From Linnemannia schmuckeri (Eukaryota > Mortierellomycota > Mortierellomycetes > Mortierellales > Mortierellaceae), in assembly GCA_029449235.1 (NCBI GenBank), contig JANATG010000012.1:1674001-1738000 (forward strand): a DNA stretch of 64,000 nucleotides. Direction: 5' to 3'. The position numbers and the translations under genes were made by a program. The notes below the pieces were generated by a model. That model saw only the letters and a list, made by a program, of their open reading frames with translations, was not told the DNA's origin and ran no database searches. Positions 35,526-47,800 of the stretch are shown here, one piece after another; positions within the stretch are counted from its first letter, which is position 1; each line of letters starts with the position of its first letter.

Positions 35526-37000
35526 ATGGTCCCATACACTCATCGCCTCAGATACCATTCTTCACGATGGCTCACGCTCTGCACACTCGTCCTCTTCACG
35601 CTCTTCCTCTCACTTGTCGCTGCTGACTCAGTACCTAAATCCCTTCACCTCTTCGGTAAACAACTCGATATCCATTAAAAACTACAACTACAACAATGCG
35701 GTTCCATAACCCTGTGTCACTCACATGCTAAAGTCGCTTGTTCTACTCTCTCTTTTTGCTTAGCCCGACAACAGCAGAACCCGGGAACACCTTCCACAAA
35801 CCCTCCACCACAACAACAATCCTCATCACCCTCCTCCGCTTCTTCCAGCTCCACCTCCACCCCACAATCCGCAACCTCGACATCCTCCGCAACAGCCCTC
35901 CCCCCACGCCCAACAGCCCTTCCTCCCCTGGGAAGTCCCGGTGCCGGCTCAGGAACCATCATCGGTGGCCCCGGCATCCCCGTCGGCCCCAACTCCATCA
36001 TCGACCCACGCCGGCCCGTCAGTCGTCTGTCCATGATCCAACCTAAACAAAACTCTATCAACCCACCTCTGTTCCCAGTGGGATCCAACATTGTATTTGA
36101 ATGGGTATTTGATAACGCGACCTTGGTGTTCCCACCTGGTAACTTGACAATTGAAGTTGCTTTGACGGCGAACCCGAAGATGGTTTGGCCGGTGGCGAAT
36201 GTTTCGGGCACGGCGACGTCGACGAGTTGGAGTACGGGTTCTGCGGCGCCGTCGTTGTTTATGGGCTTTTATACCTTGTAAGGACATGAACGACTTTTTT
36301 AGTTCACTTCTTTCTCATTCCCTTGTGAAGTTGACCCCTTGACTGATACTGGACATTTCGGTAACGCTTCGACTCGCTCCGTTTTTGTTATCCTTTTCTC
36401 TCTGTTCACGATGAAATAGGAGTATCTATGATACCAAAATTGGGAAGCAAGGAGTCGCCGCCAGCGGCCATCTCATGCCCTACTCCGATCTCCAATTCGG
36501 AATGTACATCCCAGTAAGTCCCACCTTCCCATCTTTCTTTTCCTTCATTGTCCATTACTGTCGTTGTGCACGGATCCTAAAGGTATTTGGCAGGTTGTGG
36601 TGTATCCGTATCTAATGACTTTCTTGTTACCTGCCCGTTCTTATCTCTATGAATAGGAACAATATGTGCCAAGGACAGGAGGTAAGGAATATACAAAAAA
36701 AGTTCAAGGAGTCATTCCTTAACAATATTAATACATGCATTCCGCGGGCGTGTCAAGTATTAATGTAGCCATGGTGGCCGAGATGTATTGCCATGTCTGT
36801 GTACCAATTCACTCACCACCACCTTTTTGTTCTTGCTAAATACTATCTTTCCTTGAATTCATCAAATAGCATTTTGCAATAACTGCAAGGATGGGACTAA
36901 TGGAGCGACGAGTGCATTCTCTCTCAGGACGAGTCAGGTTCTTCAGTCGGTGATCATGGGCTTGTCGATCTTTATTGCTATCTGGGGTCTTGCTCTCTGA
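35526..37000 (+). CDS. Secretory-pathway membrane protein of the DUF7137 type, 5 exons
   Basis: Exons 35526-35655, 35764-36277, 36420-36513, 36657-36681 and 36870-37000 give 297 residues, all joins in phase. It starts with a signal peptide (LTLCTLVLFTLFLSLVAADS), then a Pro/Ser/Gln-rich linker. A compact beta-rich lumenal domain starts at SRLSMIQP and continues through FPVGSNIVFEWVFDNATLV, with N-glycosylation sites at NATL and NLTI, to SDLQFGMYIPEQY. A CNNC pair precedes the membrane anchor VIMGLSIFIAIWGLALL at the extreme C terminus. The layout, including the FGMY(I/T)P motif and Cys pair before the last helix, matches fungal DUF7137 proteins as I remember them. Their function is unknown. 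The exon of 25 nt is short but needed to keep the frame. Confidence 0.8.
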
Positions 37001-37649
37001 GAACTACAAGGACGACCTCGTTATTTAGTGGTGTTTTCGTTTCGATACCATACAACCAATTGGCCCTTCTGTGGTTCCCATGAGAAAATACCATACCTAC
37101 ACGTAGCAGCGTACTGCATCTATTCTATCTCATTATTACAGCCTATCTATCAAAAACAACTTTATTCTCTGTTGAGTGGCCAGTGGGGTGAGTAAACATC
37201 TGTTAATGTAAAAAAAGGGTGCGTGCGAGACGGATTGGTCAGGGTCATTTTGCACCACAGACATGGACACAGACAATACGCAAGGGTCATCCATTCCACT
37301 CGTTCATTCTTCCGCCCCTCTTCAGACTAAACAGTCTAGCAGCGCACAAGCTCAGTGGCAATAATCGATGATCCCAGTCTCAGATTCACAAAAAAAAAGC
37401 AGTCGAGCCCGGCGTGACCTGGGTGTGGGGGAGCAAAAAGGGAGGAGGGGGCACAAAGAGAAACCTCTTCCACTTTTTTTTCTACTTTCATTCTCTTCTC
37501 ATTCATTCACTCTCTACTCATTCACTTCACTTCACAATCCAACCTCACTCATCACTCAAACAAGGACGACTACTTAGACAGACAAATCCATTGGCGCAAG
37601 ACATTCTTATCACATAGGCGAATACACAGGAAAGTAAAGACAGAAAGCA
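37001..37649. other. Intergenic region, nothing recognised
   Basis: Contains CT/ATTC-rich low-complexity sequence (about 37470-37560), presumably the leader of the next gene. Confidence 0.5.
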
Positions 37650-39846
37650 ATGAATCAACAACGGCAGGATGCAGAACAGAGGCGACCCCTCCTATCTGGA
37701 TCAAATCACAACCCACATCCCATATCATCCTATAACGCCACTTCAGCAGCAACAAGAGCAACGGGGTCAACGACATACACGCAAGACGACGGATACAGCA
37801 GCGAAGACAACCGCACCTCCAGTACGAGTGAAGACGACGATCCCGCCGCAGCCAAGGATCAGTCCACATGGAGGGCATGGTACCGATCTATCTTGAAGTT
37901 CTTCCAGGGTCTGGGCAAGTTCTTCCTGATCCTCGGTCTCGGCACTATCGTCCTTGTTCTTGTACTGCAATATACTCTGCCGAGTGTCGACGAGTAAGTT
38001 TCCCAGTCTTCATAAGAAGAAGGAAGCAAAGACGCTTGACAGAATTAACCATGATGGACTTACATTAATCATTCCATACGCATGATCTCTGACTCGTTTG
38101 AATCAATTTTCTTTCCTACCATTCGTTTTCTTTTTCTTTTTCTTTCCTTTCTTTTTTTTACCGCGCGGGCTAATTGATTGGGGTCCAATAGGGAACACCG
38201 GAAGGACCTGCATTTCCCACACTCGTTGGAGGACCTAGAGGCACTGCGCAAGATCCTTAGTGTCTACATGGACAAGCATTACTACAGGGTCTTGTTTGGC
38301 TTCCTCACCATCTACCTCTAGTAAGTCATCATATCTCTCATCATTCAGTTTTTGGTCAGTCTGGGTGTCACCCCACGTTTTGCCTTTTTTTGCAAGTTGT
38401 TTAGAGACATTTCTGCTTCCCGCGTGAATGAATTGCCGCTCTCATTATTCAATGAAAGCAAAGGCGACACACACAACTAAACACACAAAAAAACAAGCAC
38501 ACAAGCACACATTCAAGAAAAATGCATGCATAGCGAATTCCTCCCTCCGACCAACTGATTAACCATCACTCCCTTGTCTTTCTCAACATCCCACTTTTCC
38601 CTTTCCAATGTCCGCTTTACACGTTATCTTTACAGTCTTCAGACGTTTTCTGTTCCAGGCAGTATGTGGCTCAGTATCTTGGGAGGCGCACTGTTCAAGT
38701 TCTGGGTGGCTCTGATCATTGTTTCTCTGGTGAGTTATTTTGCAATTGCTCTTGACTCGTTGCTGCAAATTACGTGTAATGAAACGGAGATATAATGACG
38801 ATATACGGGAGGGAAGGATGACTTTTGTCGACTTCTGGTATAATGTGCATGCGCCCTTTTTTTTCTTTTCTGACACATGATACATATCTTTCTTCTATCC
38901 TCTCTCTTCCTTTTTGTTATTTTGTCATGGCAATTACAAATGAAAGGCGTCTGCAATCGGTGCGACCAATTGTTATCTGCTGTCGAGGATGTTCTTCTCC
39001 AAGCTGGTGAAGCGCAAGTTTGGGGATCGCATGGAAAAGTGGAACACTCAGGTAAGGGGAAAGGCGTCATCATCGTGCTGTTGTCGTTTTTGTTTCTGAT
39101 GATAATTGTTCCGATGGGGGGTTTTGTTTGTGTGGAGGCACGAGCGCAACAAAAAAAAAAAAATGAGCAGGCTGTTTTGGTGGTTAGGGCTGAATGACAA
39201 ATGAACGTTAAATATCTGGTTTGTGCTAACAAACCTCCACTTTTTTTTCTCACTTTTTTTGCATACTATGTATCTTGACTAATATGGATTCGGGAATGAA
39301 CAGTTACAACGCCACAGGAACAACCTGATGAGTTACATTATCCTCCTTCGCTTGGCACCATTCCCACCCAATTGGTTCGTCAACATCTGTTCCCCCCACT
39401 TGAACGTCCCCCTCTGGCCCGAATTCTTTCTCGGAACCTTGATCGGTGTCTCTGCCCCTTCCGTTGTCCATGTCCAAGCAGGAATGGTTCTGGAAAAACT
39501 TGTCGAGGATCATTCTTCTGGAGTCGATGTTTTTACATGGAAGAACTTTCTGATGCTGGGCGCTGTTGCACTGTTGGCAGCTTTGCCGGTCTTGATCCGA
39601 TGGGTTCTGGCAAGATATGAAGCCAAGAAGGTCGGGATTGATATTGATGCGTTGGATCAGGAGGAGGAAGGTGGGCCTGTGCATGCTTCAATTGCGAATG
39701 AGGATCCGATCCTGGAACCCTTGGACCCTACGGGTGTTATTATCCCTCCAGAGAGGCAGCATTTCTTGAGACGGACGAGTTCTGTTTCTGTTAACAAGAC
39801 TCTTCATACACCTCAGCAGCAGCAATCACCACAACTGCCACGCTAG
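37650..39846 (+). CDS. TMEM41-like VTT-domain protein (ER lipid scramblase family), 5 exons
   Basis: Exons 37650-37993, 38192-38320, 38636-38729, 38947-39051 and 39304-39846 give 404 residues in phase. After a disordered Ser/Asp-rich N terminus comes a first membrane helix (FFLILGLGTIVLVLVLQYTL). The VTT/SNARE-associated domain then follows the TMEM41 pattern closely: YLQTFSVPGSMWLSILGGAL, a short loop, ASAIGATNCYLLS, RHRNNLMSYIILLRLAPFPP with the re-entrant PP, NWFVNICSPHLNVPL and FFLGTLIGVSAPS. TMEM41B and VMP1 proteins scramble phospholipids in the ER membrane and support autophagosome and lipid-droplet formation; that function is transferred by homology. The C-terminal cytosolic tail (about residues 330-404) is polar with a Gln tract. 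Three of its four introns end in CAG or AAG, unlike the rest of the window. Confidence 0.92.
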
Positions 39847-41359
39847 GTTGTTGGGGTGTATGTTTCTTGCGATATTTTAGACCAACAATAAAAAACGCAC
39901 AACGATATAGAATGGAAGGCAGCGAAGACATGATTTGGAACGAGTCAATTGATGGAGTACGTCGATTTGTCGAGAGACATTTGCTTCGCAGTGTTTTTTT
40001 TTATTGCGGCGAATTGTATCTAATGTCCTTCCAGGTGAGGCGATTTTTCGTTTGTCCCGAGGAGTTCGTGACGAAAACGCAGGTCCCCATTCTCCGCGAT
40101 CATCGTATTATTACGTTCTTGTATATTGCTGCATGTACACCCAGCAAAAATCAAGTATATTGGCGCATGATAAAACGAGAGATGTGACGAACCCGGGACT
40201 TGTTTATCCACAAGGGTTGTGTTGGACAAAGTGACGATGAGTGAAAAAGAGAGAGAGGGGGAGAGTGGGGAAGATGATCGGCTCCCTAATCGGGCGTTTC
40301 TAGGGAGGGTGCGCCCATTTTGTGACTGATGTCATAACTATGGGTGGCCTGTGTCCTTTCTCTCCCTTTCTCTGTGATTCTACAACTTCCTCTTTGCTCT
40401 ATTCTTACTTGTTTTTTTTGCAACGGTTATTTGTTTATCAGATGGTACTTAGAAGGAATAGGTGAAGAGGGAAAGGGAAGGAAAGGAAGAAAAGGGAAAG
40501 AAAGAGAGGTGGCATGTGCCTCTATCCTCCCTGAAGCTGATGACTATGTGTTTTTGTGGAGAGACAACAACAATTACAACACTAAAAAACCACAGACACA
40601 CGATCAATTGGTGATGGAGTCAATTGACCGAAAGAACGACAAGAAGAGAGAGACTTGGATAAAAAGAGCATGAATAGGGGCGGTGAGTTGAGGTCAGGTC
40701 GAGTGTACGAGTGAGTGAATTAAGTGAAGTGGGATGAAGTAAATTGAAGTGAAGTGAAAATAAAGATGGACAAAAGGGAGCATAAGCAAAAAAAAAAGAA
40801 GAGGAGTGAGCAACTCGTAATATATATAAACCATGAGAATTATTGCGAGTGACACGCCAAAGAGAAGTAAGGACGATCATGCGCGATACATATGCACAAA
40901 CACTGGCCACCCTCTCTCTCTCGGTCTCTCTCTCTGTCTTTTCGTTGTTCCTCCTTCCCCCTCTTTTGACTGAGTTGAGCAAAGAGAGCGAGTGACTTCA
41001 CTCGGTATCACACAGGTCGGGGAACAGGGAGGGGTGTGTGCACTCACTCACTTCTCCCTTTCTTCTTCTCTTTCTCTTCCACTTCTTTTTCTTCTCTTCT
41101 TCTTTTCTTTCTACTTGTTACATTCAAAACTCTTTTTTTCTTTTTCTCTTCATTCGCAGCCCGATTCTCATTCACCCTCACAACACAAACGACCCAATAA
41201 CCTCACCAGCCTCAACAACCCTCACAGCCCAACGAAAAAAAAAAAAAGTCCGAAAGTACGAGTCACACACCCTTGGAAATACGCCCACGCCAAAACGCAA
41301 CCACAACCTCAACGACAAAAGCAAAAGCAAAAAGCAAGCAAAGGGAAGGAAAGTACATT
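39847..41359. other. Intergenic region with GA- and CT-rich tracts
   Basis: About 1.5 kb without a recognisable gene. About 40440-40520 is GA-rich, and about 40910-41160 is strongly CT-rich, ending before the RING gene start. Confidence 0.55.
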
Positions 41360-43104
41360 ATGATAGAGTCTCTGGGAGAAAGCACATACATCGTCCCCTT
41401 TCGGGCGTCACGGCGGAGGAGGTCCACAAGTATAAGTAACCGGAGGAGAGCTGTTACCCTCGAGAATCACAGTACATCGACGTCAGGACGAGGAGGACTA
41501 AGCGAGCTGGCCAGTAGCAACAGCAGCAGGACGAGGTCTGATTCAGCTCCACTGCTTTCACCACCCCAGTCATCGACGACGATGAGTAACAACAGCAATA
41601 ACAGCAGTGGCATCGGAGATGATATTATCGATAGCAACAGCGCAGTAGGTTATCGGGATGCATCGATGGCAACAACAATAACAGCGAGAGATGCACATGA
41701 TTCTTTATTAATCCCAGCCGCCGCCGTCTTGGACAACAGTGGAAGGGCGTTGGTGTCGTCTGCGCATTGGCCTCGAGCCCTATCGGATTCGGAACTTTAT
41801 TCGGCTTCATCAACAGCAGCAGCAACGACTACGACAGCTCAGGGTGCCAACAACAGCAGCAGTAATACAGCAATCAGCCACGACATCACATATCCATCAA
41901 AACAACAGCAGGAGCAGGAACAGGACAGAAAAGAGGATGATCCATTTGATCCGGATTGTGCGATTTGTCTGGACAGGATCGTGCCTTTACGCCATGCCAA
42001 GGCTGTCCTTGCCTGCCGACACGAGTTCCATCTCTCTTGCATCTCGTAAGTTCTTCATTATATCGCGGTCAACAGTAGCATTGTCTACTTGTTCTTTTCA
42101 TATGGTCTTGTCTTGGCAAGGGTCGAAATTGACGAGAGACAGCTTATGCATATGGAACACTGGACCCTCTTGACCAAAACAAAATATATTGAAATCTCAT
42201 GATTCTTAGGATGGCGTTTGCGATGGGGAAGGAGATGATTTGTCCACTGTGCCGATACCTGCACAAGGATCAGCCGTTCATGACTCTAGAATCGGATGAG
42301 GATCTCAAACCGTCTTCTACGAACCGTCGATCACCACCGTCCTCTCAATCCTCCTCGTCACATACCCAGACCTCGACACTCCACGAACACCCAACAAGCG
42401 GGACCGTTCTTTCGATGATGCCCTCCCTCTTCGAGACCTCCTTGGGCCATGGGCCGACCGCAGGAACTATCAGGACAGCTCCCAATGGAATCTGTCTACG
42501 GACGTCAACTTGGTTGCTACTCTATGCCATGCCTTTCACGGTCGCACTCTGCTTTTTGGCATTTGTGCTGGGAAAGGTCGAGACGCTTTGGTCCAAGATC
42601 TCGTGTCTGATTGGAGCCGCCATCTGTTATATGGTCTGTTGGGCATTGGTGGTTGCGATCATGGATCCGGATCATGAGGCAAGAGCTATTCTGGAGAGAT
42701 TGGATCAAGACCAGCGACGGCGGGGAATTCTTCAGGCTATGCAAGGCGGGAACACTATTACCGAAGTTGAATCTCCCTTGGCAGGAGCAAGTGAATCAAC
42801 GATGGATTCGTCTGTCGCTAGCAGGGCTGCACTGGAACTCACAAGGAGGAGGACTGGTGGCGGTCGTGATGGTGTTGATCACTTCTCTCCTAGTTTGTCG
42901 CCTGTGAGCAGCGAGGACGGGTCTGGACAGGATGCTTTTACACAACAAAGGACAGAAACAGATACAGAAGCGACAGACCGCCCGGGATGGCCTTACTCTG
43001 TGGCGGGATGGGTTCCTCAGCGATATGCACAGGACATTCAGAACCGACTGCTTGACTTTGGCGAGATGCTTGACCGTGTTCCCGACATGATGGGTGAATG
43101 GTGA
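41360..43104 (+). CDS. RING-H2 membrane-anchored E3 ubiquitin ligase, 2 exons
   Basis: Exons 41360-42045 and 42210-43104 give 526 residues. The N-terminal 195 residues are Ser/Thr/Asn-rich and disordered. The RING-H2 finger starts at C200: CAICLDRIVPLRHAK, then CRHEFHLSCIS across the exon join, then ICPLCRY. This gives the Cys/His ligand order of RING-H2 domains, which bind an E2 and catalyse ubiquitin transfer. Two membrane helices follow (about residues 336-360, LLLYAMPFTVALCFLAFVLG, and ISCLIGAAICYMVCWALVVAI), so it should sit in an endomembrane with the RING cytosolic. A Ser/Thr/Asp-rich tail ends in a short amphipathic segment. The substrate is unknown. The spacing between the middle His pair and the last Cys pair is slightly long. 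Start is the first ATG of the frame after the CT-rich leader. Confidence 0.85.
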
Positions 43105-43477
43105 CACCTTTCCCCAAGAGCCTCTATTAACTTCAAAAAAGCACTATTTTATTTGTCTCTTGTACATATTTTCTCCCCTTTTGCGAAATAAATGAACTGT
43201 TGAATGTTTTTTTCCGTTTTGAGAGGCGAGGGTTTGAAGGATTTGAAGAGCGGGATATTTTTTTTATGAAGCGTACAAGGGCAGACAACCAGCAGGCCAC
43301 AAAGGAGGATATTTTTGTTTCCCTTTTTTTTTTTTTTTTTTTTTTAAAAAAAAGAGATTGGTGGCGGTACACGTGATATCTTCCTCACCCAAAAAAAAAA
43401 AAAAAAAAAAACGTTGGTCAGATCCTTTCTATTTCGTCCCTCTCACCATTCGTCAACGCAGCGCAACAACAAGCAAA
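43105..43477. other. Short intergenic region with homopolymers
   Basis: Contains a T run at 43324-43345 followed by A, and an A run at 43391-43411 only 67 bp before the TYW3 start. A weak antisense frame here is an artefact of these runs. Confidence 0.7.
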
Positions 43478-44708
43478 ATGTCAGACGGATTCCTAGCCCG
43501 CAAGAAAACAATCCTCGTCGCCCTGAATTCCGACACGCCCGACAAATCTCCAAAGGGCTATGTCGACGAACCGCTCCTCCCACTTATTGTCCTGATCAAC
43601 AACCACCAGGACTACGTCACCACTTCTTCTTGCTCTGGACGGATTTGTACCTACCTCGAGGGGCTCGAGTATACCGAAGGCGAGAATGATTTAGGAGCAA
43701 CCAAGGGAGAACATGGTCAGAACGAGGAAGGGGAGGAGGAGGAAGAGGAGACGAACAAAGGGTATGAAGAAAACACCTCCCTGGTCGCACTCGAGGCTGC
43801 GAAACGAGCAAAGGGCGGACAGTGGCTGTATGTCAGCCATGATCCTGTCGTCTTCCCTGACCAGGTCTCGCAGCAACAAGATCCTCGGTGGATTGTTGAG
43901 ATGCTCTTTGGGCCTGAGGCGCATCGCGTTGTGACAATGGAGGAACAGGAAGGAAAGGAGGGGATGCGGGCAATTGATATGGCGAGAAGTCAATTGATCT
44001 ACTTCAAATTCGAGCCCATGGTAAGCGGCATTACCATTTTTTCTTCTATCATATGCACTTTTTTTTTTCATTTCTCGAGAAGATATTTAACATTGTAATC
44101 TCCTCCTTATCCCCCATTAGATTTTACATATCGAAGCAGCGAGTCCGGGAGCGGCAAAGACATTCTTGAACCACTCGCTCTTCTCGGGGTACCGCAACTC
44201 GGGCATCCTCCCCTCGGCAAAACGCACCATGCTCGCCATCCGTTCAACCCTCAAACTCGATACTCCCATTGCCTATATACCCTCTTCCACAGGAACCACA
44301 ACAGGAGCAGGAGAAGTGGAAGGGGAAGGAAAGATTTACTTGATGGTCTCGTTATCGTACCTCCGCGTGTTGATTGATTTGAGTAACGACAAGTTCCAGA
44401 AGAATGTTGCACAGATGGCTCGCTTTGAGGAGCGGTTATTGAAGCATTTGTTGAGCAATGAGAGTTCTACGGCTACGAAAAAGGTGGGAGATCAGGGTGG
44501 AGAGTGGGAAGATAAGGATGCGAGGAAGGAGAGGAAAAAGCGTGAGGGGATGTTGAAGCAGGAGGGGACTGCGAAAGCGAGGGCTGAGAAGAAGAAGGCT
44601 GCGGCTGAAGCGGCCGCGGAAGCTGCTCGGAAAGCTGCCGCCGAGACTGCAGCAGTAAGGACAGGAGTAGGAGCAACAACAGAAGTCAAAACTGCCACGG
44701 ATCTTTAA
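43478..44708 (+). CDS. TYW3: TYW3, tRNA wybutosine-synthesizing protein 3, 2 exons
   Basis: SAM-dependent N4-methylase of the 7-aminocarboxypropyl-demethylwyosine intermediate in wybutosine synthesis at position 37 of tRNA-Phe. Exons 43478-44020 and 44121-44708 give 376 residues. Family landmarks in order are SPKGYVDEPLLPLIVLINNHQDYVTTSSCSGR (split here: SPKGYVDEPLLPL, then YVTTSSCSGR), GGQWLYVSHDPV, a long acidic insert (about residues 75-100), YFKFEPMILHIEA across the intron, GYRNSGILP and LAIRSTLKLDTPI. After the catalytic domain is a charged Lys/Ala-rich helix (RAEKKKAAAEAAAEAARKAA) not typical of the short archaeal or yeast proteins. Start is the first ATG after the poly-A tract, directly followed by the conserved FxxRKK segment. 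It converges on INTS1, with 101 bp between stop codons. Confidence 0.92.
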
Positions 44709-44809
44709 ACTACTTAAAAGCCTTTACATATTCATTTTCATCGATTTCTATTTGTTTGATTTTTTTAATATGTTACATTTTGTTGTGATTTTTTTTTTCG
44801 TCTCGAGTA

Positions 44810-47800
44810 TTAAGTAGAGGCGAGTTGAAAAAAGTCTGGAAGAACAGCAGCATGAGATCTTCTTGACCGATCAACTGTGGGCGATTTTGTCATCACCGGG
44901 GACGATCCACTGCCACTACCAAACCGGACCTTGACAGCCTCCAAAGCCTTCAGACTCGACTCCCCACCTTGGTCCGCATAGTACTTCAGCAGCACCATCA
45001 GTTCTACCAGAAAAAAAGAAGGTAAACATAGGACATGAATGTAAGCAAAACATGCCCCTTTCCTTAGACATCAACGCAAACACTTTCAAAAAAAATCACT
45101 TACGGCGGCCAGTCGAAGACTCGAGGTGAACAGGCACACTCAACCCAGCCTCACTCTCAAGCGCTCCCAAAAGTGCGGCATGCACCAACTGGGCAACCGT
45201 CAAGTCCAAACCAAACGCGTCCTTGCACAACTCAATCGTCTGCACTAGGTTCAGTCCATCCAATGCAATGCGGACGACTTCGGGGTCCTTGGATCCTTGA
45301 ACAATCCGGAGGCGAAACTGGATGTCGTTTGCAATTGGCGATAGTGGTGGTGGGTTATTGGTACAGTGCAAGAGTGCTGATCCGTTTAGAAGCCGCTTGG
45401 GTTGACCTGGGTGGGTCTGAATGGAATCCTGGAACAGTCTGCTCCATGTCGACACACCTAAGTCATTTGTTGTTGCACAAAAAACAAAGACGAGTTAATT
45501 ATCGTCTGAGAGCAGTAGACATACGCTGTAGAGCTCGTTGAAACTGAGGAGAACAGTTACCTTGCTTGGGAAGATCGCTAACAGCCATGACGAGGAGGGC
45601 CAACCGAAGAATCTCCGGAAAAGTACTCAACATAGCACCACCCGACAACTCCACCTGTACCTTAGAGCTCGTCAACGCCCTCAACGCCGCAGAAGAAGTC
45701 CTATCAACACCCTTGGAAGATGATCCCAACGAAGCGTCCTCCATGACACTATCCTGCTTGGTAAAGTAACTCTGCACGCGATCTACCAGTCTCTGAAAAA
45801 CCAACTTGCGCTCTGAGGCTAGCCAATCGAACACCAACAGCCGCCGCGTGAGCACGCTGGCAATCGTCAACAGACTCTGTTCCAATGCCGAATCACCCTC
45901 AGCACCACCCTCGACCTTAAGTAAGAAATCTAGACAAGATCCGATCCAGTGGACGTCGTTCTCGAACATGACGAAGGTTTTGATCCACTGCAGCGTGTTC
46001 CACAGGAACCCGGTATTCGGTGATAAAGCAACCGTCTGCGCCAGAACATCCGGCCACCGCAGCTCGCCCTGGAAGAGAGCGTCCATCGCCAACTTGGTCT
46101 CCTCAATCGCAGTTCCAGTTCCCGCTGCTGAAGTTGAAGATCCCGCTGTTGTAGTAGTAGAAGATTCAGTTACAGGTGAAAGTCGGACCAAAAAGTACTC
46201 AAAGATGCCTCGCACCTGCTGAAAATTTTGTGTAGGCTCCCCCGGGCGCCCTTGCATAACAGTCTCCAGGTAACCCAACAACTTTTTCTTGACATTCGCA
46301 TCCGCCAACCTGACCTCCGCCGCAATCGCCTTGGCCTTTGCAGTCATCGTTACGTTTTCAGTGTCCGCATTCGCATTAGACTTGATCGACCGACAATAAC
46401 GCGCACACAAAGTCGAAGCCGGCAGCGCGTTCATGATCTCAGGCACCTCCCTCAACAACCGATCCACCCAAGGCGCATCATCATGGGTTCCAACCATCCT
46501 GCCCAAATAATCCGGTTCCCTCGACGCAGCAAGTTTCATGCCCAACCCAAACCGATCATTCAAGCCCCGTAGCTGCTGCAAGATATCCGAAGGTGGGCTC
46601 CTAGCAGGTTGCGAGGGTCCATAATCAAGCCGCATAAGCCATCCTGCATATTCACTCTCCTCGACCTTCAACGGGTTAGCACCGTGTGCCTCGCTCCACT
46701 GTCCTTGAATGATCAACGCCTCCTTCTCCCATGCCAACACACGATTTGTATCGTCCTGATCTGCGAGGATCGCTAATCTCAACAGGCGTTCCGAAGAGGG
46801 ATCCGAATGTGACGAGTAATTGGGAGGAGGGAAGGTGTAATGCTGTGAGATACACATTTCCAGCAGGGTGCGGATCACCGGCATCGAATCCCACACGACC
46901 AGTGCGAGAATTCTATCACCATGCAATTTGAGCACAGTTAGTATTATGATACATTCACAAAAACAAAAGGAGACAACACTTTGCATACTTGCATACGCGT
47001 AATGACGACACTCACCTAGGGTTACAGGACGCAAGCATGACAATGACAATGCAACAGCTCCAGAACTCTCTTGTCCAAGCCAGGGGAATATCCGCCGCTA
47101 GCTTCAGGACCTGACTGTTCTGGGACTCGGTGAACCTTGTCAAGTGAAACAACTTGACCACCACATCCGGATTCTTGACAATACATGCTTCCGGGTACTA
47201 TTTTTCAAATAATATCAAGCGTAAGAGTGTTAGAGCTGCTACATATCATTCTTTTCTCAAAAGGATCCAAGGAATGAATAAACTTACAAAACGGGATAGG
47301 TCGGCTGCTCGTGAGACATAGTCGCCGACCACTAGGAGCAGCATCTTGGGAGGAAGGTTGATCTCAAGCAGGGCCATTAATCCAGTCTCCATGAGGGGCA
47401 GTCCATGCTCCGCCACCTTTTGAATCAATCCCGCATCAAACTCCTGCGACGTCTGTTTTTTTTTTTTTTTTTTTTTTTTTTTCATCAAAGGACTTGTATT
47501 AGCAAGTACATCGTACATAACTCTCACCCAAGTAAAGCCCTCAACAAGACCGAAACGTACCGTGTCCATGGTATAGGATGGTGGTGGGTCCAGGAACAAT
47601 AATCGCGCAATACAGATCCTCAGCCCCTCTTTCGGTACGTAGCCAAAGGGCATGGCGCATAACTCTCCATCGTCAGAACTGTCATTTGTCCCGCTGTTAC
47701 TACTAATCGACTGGAACCAACGCAGAGCAAAGGCATGGGCCTCTCCAATCTGGAACTTGCAGACCTTGATATCGTCCGCTTCCCTCGCATCGATAGCGGT

